Source: CAZJYI01 sp964550025 (GTDB taxonomy: Bacteria > Verrucomicrobiota > Kiritimatiellia > UBA8416 > CAYOBW01). Taken from it: a stretch of DNA of 12,066 bases. Made by a program: the position numbers and the translations under genes. The stretch lies in contig CAZJYI010000247.1 in NCBI GenBank assembly GCA_964550025.1, positions 1-12,066 of the forward strand, given 5' to 3'. Below the pieces are notes generated by a model, which saw only the letters and a program-made list of their open reading frames with translations, was not told the origin of the DNA and ran no database searches. Each line of letters opens with the position of its first letter. Position 1 is the stretch's first letter. Positions 7,182-12,066 of the stretch are shown piece by piece.

Positions 7182-8537
7182 CTACTTGAAGATGAAGACC
7201 GTGCCGGCCGAGGGTGGTGTGTAGTGCATCACAAGCAGCTCAGGTCGATTAGCTGCCGTGGTCACGGTTTCGTCATCGAATCGGGCGAAGCGGTGAGACC
7301 CGGAACCGCTATCATCGGATCGGGCGAGGAGCAGCCGGAGAATCCCGTCACCGGCCAGTGCATTTGTCACAGCCGTGCGGAATGCGGCAAGGCTGCCGAA
7401 CGTAACATCAGCGTCCTGCACTGTCGGGTCAAAGGTGGCCGACGTGAGCATCGTGCCCAAGGTCCCGCCGGCGACGTCACCGCCACCGGAATCTGGTACG
7501 TTCCACGTCGCGGTTGTTTCGTCAACGTCGTAATCGTACTCGTAGACATTGATCGTAATCGAACCGCCCAGTCCGCCCTGGGGGGCCTCACGCCGCAAGA
7601 CCAACGACGCCGAGTTGATCGTGTTTGCGACCGGAATCGTGCTGATGTCGAATTCCAGCAGACCGCGCAGCTCCGTGTTATCGTTGAGAAAACCGATAAT
7701 CAGCTCCTGATCGGAGTCCCCGTTCTGGTTTACTGTTGGCTGGTTTTCGCGAATATAGACTGCGTCTTGTGTGTACCCAACACTCGGCGAAACGCCTTCC
7801 TGGAAGCTGGCAGTCGTCCCCGGAGGAAGCGTGACGGTGTAGTCAACTATGAGTTCGGGGCGGTAGTCCGTGGTGGCAACCGTCTCGTCATAGAGACGGA
7901 TGAACCTGTTGCCACCCGCAGTCACATCTCCTTTCAGGAGCAGCCGCAACGTGTTGTCGCCGGCGTTGAGGGCGTTCGTGACGGCAGTCCGGAACGCCGC
8001 GCTGTCGGCGAGTGTTAGCGTATTGCCATCGGAAATGGCTGACGGATTCGCGACTGCCAGGGTCGACAATGTGGTTCCCAGCGTGCCTCCCGCGGTGGTG
8101 TCGCCCGTTCCCGCGGCGCCGTCGCCGTCGGGATCGTTCCAGGTCGCAGCCGATTCAACGAAGGCAAACCCGTATTCGTGGAGATCCAGGTTCAGTGTTG
8201 TTGCGCCCTGGTTGGCGCCACGCGACGTCAGAACAAGTCTAACGGAATCGATTGTGAAGGGATTGCCCCCGGCTTCTGTCTCGATCTGTGTGAGATCAAA
8301 CTCGAACATGGGTCTCATTTCGCTGCCTGCCCACCCAACGATGGTCTCGTCGTCCGGATCCTCATCCTGTGGCGTATTCGCGGCGCTCCCGCTACGGATC
8401 CATGTGTTGTCGGCAACATACCCCCCGCTCGGGCTCACACCCTCCTGGAAGCTGAGCGTGTCGGCACGGCTTGACAGCGTGCCTGTCAGAAGCAGCCCGA
8501 TGGCAATTGCCATTAGCGCGGCTGATTTCATGTTCAT
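7182..8537 (-). CDS. Secreted protein with two DNRLRE/CBM96-like modules
   Basis: This 451-residue exported protein has a signal peptide at 1-25 (LMAIAIGLLLTGTLSSRA). It is almost entirely two tandem copies of one beta-rich module, about 27-233 and 243-438. Each has SFQEGVSP at its start, an IR strand, EFD in an LRG.LEFD-like strand, ATWN followed by a GD..AGGT.GT turn, AAFRTAVTNAL, and DETV...RPEL at its end. These are hallmarks of the DNRLRE domain family, of which CBM96 is a carbohydrate-binding member; no catalytic motif is seen. The C-terminus is PPSAGTVFIFK, echoing the tail of the 1101-residue protein. The start has GGAG eight bases upstream. The gene begins 41 bases after the FecR gene on the same strand, so it is probably in the sigma/FecR operon or its direct target. 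Ligand binding, adhesion or surface structure are possible roles. Confidence 0.85.
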   Translation of the reverse strand: MNMKSAALMAIAIGLLLTGTLSSRADTLSFQEGVSPSGGYVADNTWIRSGSAANTPQDEDPDDETIVGWAGSEMRPMFEFDLTQIETEAGGNPFTIDSVRLVLTSRGANQGATTLNLDLHEYGFAFVESAATWNDPDGDGAAGTGDTTAGGTLGTTLSTLAVANPSAISDGNTLTLADSAAFRTAVTNALNAGDNTLRLLLKGDVTAGGNRFIRLYDETVATTDYRPELIVDYTVTLPPGTTASFQEGVSPSVGYTQDAVYIRENQPTVNQNGDSDQELIIGFLNDNTELRGLLEFDISTIPVANTINSASLVLRREAPQGGLGGSITINVYEYDYDVDETTATWNVPDSGGGDVAGGTLGTMLTSATFDPTVQDADVTFGSLAAFRTAVTNALAGDGILRLLLARSDDSGSGSHRFARFDDETVTTAANRPELLVMHYTPPSAGTVFIFK

Positions 8538-8578
8538 TCGAGTATCTCCACTTCTCGTTTCAGACTTGTAGCCTCAAA

Positions 8579-10033
8579 TCACGGCGTATCCACCCGAACC
8601 GCCAGCGTCGGTGCCGGCAGGGTCGGATGGCGACGGCTGGCGAACCCGTGAACCAGGCCGCCGTCTTCGATTTCTATCGTGTCACGCACGACGATCAGGG
8701 TGACGTCAGGCCCCGGATGTGCGCGCAGGAAAGTGGTCAGTTGTTCTGTTTGAATCCCAAATGGCCCGCGCTGAACGCCTTGTTCGATGGAGAACGAGCC
8801 CAGCTTCCGAACCTGGGATTTCACCAACTCCGCGCCGCCCAAACCAGGTGAGCTCGCTGGAGGGCTCTTCTTGATTGACGTTTCGTTCCACGCCCTCTGT
8901 CCTCCGGTAAGACCGTAGACGCTGAACGTGGCGTCGAGCACGTGTGAGGCCAGGCCCCAACCCGTCGGCGCAAAGTGAAGCACCAGTTCTGCGTCCACGA
9001 CCTTCCTTCGATCCATACCCGCCAGGCTGAATCCCAGGTAGGACTTTCGGTGCGGGCTGTTACTCCTGATGCCGTTCTTGGCATACAGAAGCACATCGGA
9101 CTCGTGCCCTTCGACGCGCCCGCAGTACGCGTCTTTCACGGTCTCAAGGAGGGTCCAACCCGGTCCCCTGTCGATTGCCTCAACGCCTTGTTCCCACGGG
9201 GCTTCGCTCGGTCCTTCCCCTGCCTGCGAGATGCTGTCTCCGGCAACGGTGTTGCGCTCACCCGTCTTCAGCTCGACCACCTCGCCGGACTGCGCGTGTG
9301 CCACTTCAACCAGGCCCTCGAAAACCTGTGTATACGTCTCGCCCGTCTCCTCGCGGACACCCACGGCAAAACGGGTGCCGTGGTCGACGACGTTTGCCGA
9401 GGGTGTCTTGACCTCGAAGCCCTGTGCCGATTCCGGAATGGTGGCAACCACGGTGCCCTTCGCCAACGCGCAGTTCATCGCGTCAACCAGCGTCAGCTCG
9501 CACGGCGCTTCCATGGTCAACTCTGCGCCCGAATCGAAACGAAGCGTCGCCAGCCCTTCAACCAGTCGCAGGGCTCCCTCTCCCAGACGGGCGTCCACCA
9601 CCGTGGGGAGTTCGCAGTCTCCCCAAAGGGCTGCCTTGGTCTGCTGCATGGTGGCGAAGGTGACGACTGCCGAACGGCCGGATGGGGGATCGGCGGGCTG
9701 GTGCCGCAGCCAGGCGAACCACACGCCGCCAACCGCAATCACCAGCGCCGCAGCGGCTGCAAACTGGGACCGCGAAAACCAAATGGACGGCTTCCGTGCC
9801 GTGGAGACAGCGTGAGGACGAGCACGGGGCATCCCGTCGAGCAAAGCCCCGCCCGTGTACGCCAGGTGCAGCCGGGCATGCAGGTCCATGTGCTTGCGGT
9901 AGAACCGACGGGCCGCGGCGCTTGCTTTGAGCATAGCGTTGAGCCTCTCACGAGCGCCTGTGTCCAGGGCTCCCTCCTGCACATCGGCAATGAGGACCAA
10001 GAGTTGCTTCCGGTCGAAATCCGGCGTCTTCAT
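8579..10033 (-). CDS. FecR-domain membrane protein (putative anti-sigma factor) with extracytoplasmic DNRLRE-like domain
   Basis: This 484-residue protein has a cytoplasmic N-terminal helix-rich part (1-85), one transmembrane helix at about 89-108 (QFAAAAALVIAVGGVWFAWL) and an outer half. The FecR domain covers about 137-260, with the hallmark FEVKTPSANVVDHGTRFAVG at 206-225 and a TGERNTV ending. Residues 299-481 resemble a degenerate DNRLRE module: SYLGFSLAGM, VVDAELVLHF, FSVYGLTG, AWNETS and a closing PTLAVRV. In PVC bacteria such proteins follow an ECF sigma factor and often carry LamG or other sensing modules. Its ATG overlaps the sigma factor stop by 4 bases (ATGA), implying translational coupling. 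By analogy with FecR it would hold or activate the sigma factor in response to an envelope signal; this is inferred. Unlike the exported module proteins it lacks the GTV tail. The FecR call is firm; the DNRLRE-like call is moderate. Confidence 0.85.
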   Translation of the reverse strand: MKTPDFDRKQLLVLIADVQEGALDTGARERLNAMLKASAAARRFYRKHMDLHARLHLAYTGGALLDGMPRARPHAVSTARKPSIWFSRSQFAAAAALVIAVGGVWFAWLRHQPADPPSGRSAVVTFATMQQTKAALWGDCELPTVVDARLGEGALRLVEGLATLRFDSGAELTMEAPCELTLVDAMNCALAKGTVVATIPESAQGFEVKTPSANVVDHGTRFAVGVREETGETYTQVFEGLVEVAHAQSGEVVELKTGERNTVAGDSISQAGEGPSEAPWEQGVEAIDRGPGWTLLETVKDAYCGRVEGHESDVLLYAKNGIRSNSPHRKSYLGFSLAGMDRRKVVDAELVLHFAPTGWGLASHVLDATFSVYGLTGGQRAWNETSIKKSPPASSPGLGGAELVKSQVRKLGSFSIEQGVQRGPFGIQTEQLTTFLRAHPGPDVTLIVVRDTIEIEDGGLVHGFASRRHPTLPAPTLAVRVDTP

Positions 10034-10545
10034 GCGGTCGCCTCTTTCAGCTTCAATTCAATGCACGCCAGCAACGCCTGGCGAATGCGCATGAGCGTCA
10101 TCTTGATCGCGCTCTCCTTCTTGCCGAAGACACGTGCAAGCTGCTTGATCGATCCGCCCTCGCGGTACCGGGTGCCGACGAGCTTGCGTTGGCCGGTCGG
10201 CAGCCGCGCGAGGCAGTCGCGCAAGGCCAATGCGACTTCCTCTTCCCCGGCGGTATCGGCTTCCTCTTCCGCGAACCGGGTCAGCAGGTCGTCATCGAAG
10301 ATATGGCGGTCGCGCTTTCGGTCGCGCAGGAATGCGAGCGCCTGGAAATACGCGATCTTCCGCGCCCAGGCCCCGAAATTCGACCCCGGTTCGAACTCGC
10401 CGATCTTCTGCCAGAGCACCAGGTTGGTCTCCTGCAACACGTCACGCGCGTCATGCAGGTCTCCCAACAAGGTGACCAGGTAGCCGAACAGGCGGTTTTG
10501 CCAGTCCGTGAGCTGATAAACAAATTCTCTATCAGGAGCATCCAT
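10030..10545 (-). CDS. ECF-type sigma-70 family RNA polymerase sigma factor
   Basis: This 171-residue protein has the two-domain ECF layout. The sigma-2 region is at about 12-77, with GDLHDARDVLQETNLVLWQK around 28-47 and NFGAWARKIAYFQALAFLRD around 56-75. The sigma-4 region is at about 105-165, with LARLPTGQRKLVGTRYREG followed by the helix-turn-helix GGSIKQLARVFGKKESAIKM and a LMRIRQAL end. The pattern resembles the Rhodopirellula/Verrucomicrobium sigma subgroup common in PVC bacteria. It directs RNA polymerase to a dedicated promoter set, probably including this operon, but no matching repeated promoter motif was identified here. It overlaps the FecR-like gene by 4 bases, the classic sigma/regulator pair. 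No strong ribosome binding site is seen, only GAGACC just before the ATG. A 208-base gap separates it from the sulfatase upstream. Confidence 0.9.
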   Translation of the reverse strand: MDAPDREFVYQLTDWQNRLFGYLVTLLGDLHDARDVLQETNLVLWQKIGEFEPGSNFGAWARKIAYFQALAFLRDRKRDRHIFDDDLLTRFAEEEADTAGEEEVALALRDCLARLPTGQRKLVGTRYREGGSIKQLARVFGKKESAIKMTLMRIRQALLACIELKLKEATA

Positions 10546-10753
10546 GGGTCTCTATCAAAGGTGATACCGCGCATACCCGTTCGGTCACAGAAAAGGTCCA
10601 GATTGACTCGAAGAGTGCAAAGCCTTCTTCGTCCGCGAGGCCAGCGCCATCATCCTTCCATAGCGTCGCTCTGTAGCCCAACGGCCTAGCGATCCCCGGG
10701 GCGAGCCCGGGGATTCCCATCCTCGCACCTCATCTGTCCCAAAACGGCCTTGC
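10546..10753. other. Intergenic region upstream of the sigma factor gene
   Basis: This gap should hold the promoter of the sigma/FecR operon, but no confident -35/-10 pair could be assigned on the minus strand. It contains the GC-rich hairpin at 10692-10714. The open frames crossing it are not protein-like. Confidence 0.4.
10692..10714. repeat. GC-rich perfect hairpin downstream of the sulfatase gene
   Basis: ATCCCCGGG (10692-10700) and CCCGGGGAT (10706-10714) form a 9-bp perfect stem around GCGAG. It lies 40 bases past the sulfatase stop codon and upstream of the sigma factor gene. There is no T-tract on the minus strand after it, so it may be an mRNA 3' end stabiliser or a third REP-like family rather than a standard terminator. 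Confidence 0.6.
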
Positions 10754-12066
10754 CTACTTGCCTTTCCTGCCCAGCGGCTTGTCCGCACTCACCGGGATAC
10801 TCCAGCCTTCGAGTCCCTCCATCACAGTCGGGACCTCCTTTTCAGGGAGGTGGGCAGCCAGACGTTTCTTGACGGCGTCATATTCGGGATTCTTCGCGAG
10901 ATTGGTCCATTCATCCGGGTCGTTGGCATGGGAGTAAAGCTCTTCGCCGCCATCGTAATAGCGGGTGTAGCGCCAGTCGCGGTCGCGGATCGCGTAGTTG
11001 CCGCGCCCCCACGAGCAGGTGGACGGCTTCGGCAACGGTTTCTGAGGATTCTTCAGCTGCGGAACCAGGCTGAATCCATCGACATAATCCGGGGCTTCGA
11101 GCCCCGACATGTCGGCGAGCGTGCGGTAGATGTTGATCAGTGACACACCGTCCTGCACCTCGCGCCCAGTCACCGCCTTCTTCTCCCGCGCATCCCAGAT
11201 GATGAACGGGACCCTCGTCGTCTCCTCCCACAGGGCAAACTTCCGGAAGTGCCGTTTCTCGCCCTGCCCGTAGCCGTGATCCGACCAGAGCACCACGATG
11301 GTGTTGTCGGCATAGGGGCCGCCTTCCAGCGCGTCGAGCACCCGGCCCACGTTGTAGTCGGCCCACGAGATGCAGGCGAGATAGGCGCGGCGTACCCGGG
11401 TCCAGGCCTTGTCCTGCTTGAACTTTCTGTCATCGCTGATCTTGGCAAACGCGCGGCCCACCGCGGGAATGTCATCGTGGTCGTTGGGATGGATGCGCGG
11501 CGGTTTGACATCCTTCGGGTAGAGATCGAAGAACTGCTGCGGGCAGACGAATGCCAGGTGTGGCTTGACAATGCCCACGGCCAGGAAGAACGGCTTGTCG
11601 TGCTTCCGCGAAAGCACGTCCACGCCATAGGAAGCCACCTTGTAGTCGGGATGTTCCTCCAGCGGGTTGGCGGTGGGACAGAAGGCCATCTTTCTCGACT
11701 TGCCGATCTGGTAACCCTCCTCGGGTTTGTAGATCAGCTTGTGATGTTCGGGTTTGTGAAACTCCGTCCACTCCTTCGGGGTGGGCAGCCGCCGGTGATG
11801 GATCTTGCCGGAGCCGTAGGTGTTGTATCCATTGGCCTGGAAGAACTCAGGAAGGGGCGTGCAGCCCTTCAGCACCTTGTCCGAGAAGCCCGCATGGTCG
11901 TAGAAGGCATAGAGCCCTGAATGGAACGGCTCGATGCCGAACAGCAACGCGTTGCGGCAGGGGGAGCAACCGGGAGCAGGGCAGTGTGCGTTAGTAAAAT
12001 TGACGCCTCTTTGCGCCAGTTTGTCCATATTCGGCGTCTGCGCCTGCGGATGCCCACCGAGGAACC
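10754..12066 (-). CDS. Sulfatase (FGly-dependent), N-terminus cut by the window edge
   Basis: The visible part is about 437 residues of a type I sulfatase resembling iduronate-2-sulfatase-like S1 enzymes. The frame continues through the right edge (FLGGHPQAQTPNMDKLAQRG), so the ATG at 12028 is internal and the true start with the first metal-binding aspartates is outside. The formylglycine motif reads C-S-P-C-R (codons from 11968 to 11954), followed by NALLFG. It keeps the C-x-P-x-R core, but the usual Ser or Ala at position 4 is Cys. Other landmarks are GSGKIHH, FFLAVGIVKPHLAFVCP, the metal/sulfate site VVLWSDHGYGQGEKRHFRKFALWEETTRVP, and a C-terminal NPDEWTNLA-like segment (visible as DPDEWTNLAKNPEYD). 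It would remove sulfate esters, probably from glycans, in the periplasm or outside the cell after maturation by a formylglycine-generating enzyme. It precedes the sigma operon on the same strand. The substrate is not determinable here. Confidence 0.93.
   Translation of the reverse strand, partial: FLGGHPQAQTPNMDKLAQRGVNFTNAHCPAPGCSPCRNALLFGIEPFHSGLYAFYDHAGFSDKVLKGCTPLPEFFQANGYNTYGSGKIHHRRLPTPKEWTEFHKPEHHKLIYKPEEGYQIGKSRKMAFCPTANPLEEHPDYKVASYGVDVLSRKHDKPFFLAVGIVKPHLAFVCPQQFFDLYPKDVKPPRIHPNDHDDIPAVGRAFAKISDDRKFKQDKAWTRVRRAYLACISWADYNVGRVLDALEGGPYADNTIVVLWSDHGYGQGEKRHFRKFALWEETTRVPFIIWDAREKKAVTGREVQDGVSLINIYRTLADMSGLEAPDYVDGFSLVPQLKNPQKPLPKPSTCSWGRGNYAIRDRDWRYTRYYDGGEELYSHANDPDEWTNLAKNPEYDAVKKRLAAHLPEKEVPTVMEGLEGWSIPVSADKPLGRKGK

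Noticed and set aside
8975..10483. 502-residue plus-strand open frame opposite the FecR and sigma factor genes
   Set aside because: It is an antisense shadow of two well-supported genes in GC-rich DNA. Its translation is rich in Arg, Ser and Pro with no domain pattern.
10754..12028. ATG at 12028 as the sulfatase start
   Set aside because: The frame stays open upstream with a typical sulfatase sequence (GGHPQAQTPN), so this Met is internal.

Overview
The window reads as part of a chromosome from a member of the PVC group, most likely Verrucomicrobiota, Kiritimatiellota or Lentisphaerota. This is an inference from gene content. The evidence is a sulfatase, an ECF sigma factor followed directly by a FecR-type membrane protein, exported FAD-dependent oxidoreductases, secreted DNRLRE/CBM96-like modules, LamG remnants and GC-rich sequence. 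No rRNA, tRNA, CRISPR array or intact transposon was seen.

Layout: every convincing intact gene is on the minus strand, so the window is best read from right to left. At the right edge is a sulfatase whose N-terminus lies outside the window. After a gap with a GC-rich hairpin comes a tight sigma factor/FecR pair with a 4-base overlap. An exported two-module DNRLRE protein follows 41 bases later. A perfect 27-bp inverted repeat pair separates it from a 1101-residue exported protein that joins an FAD oxidoreductase domain to a golvesin-like region, two Fn3-like regions and a third DNRLRE module. A second, differently sequenced inverted repeat pair separates that gene from a Tat-exported FAD oxidoreductase of 463 residues. 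Then comes a 58-bp imperfect palindrome with an embedded promoter, and an AAA/DUF4143 ATPase. The left 500 bases hold a broken plus-strand gene with a LamG-like end.

How the genes may work together (inference): the sigma factor and the FecR protein look like a trans-envelope signalling pair. The outer half of the FecR protein has the layout of a DNRLRE module, the same kind of module found in the two exported proteins downstream. This suggests a regulon for an envelope or extracellular process, possibly use of a sulfated glycan, in which sensor and effectors share a binding fold. The substrate cannot be read from the sequence. The two long DNRLRE proteins also share a short C-terminal tail of the form G-T-V-[LF]-I-[VF]-[RK]-stop, a possible sorting or anchoring signal. 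The ATPase and the left-end pseudogene seem unrelated to this cluster.
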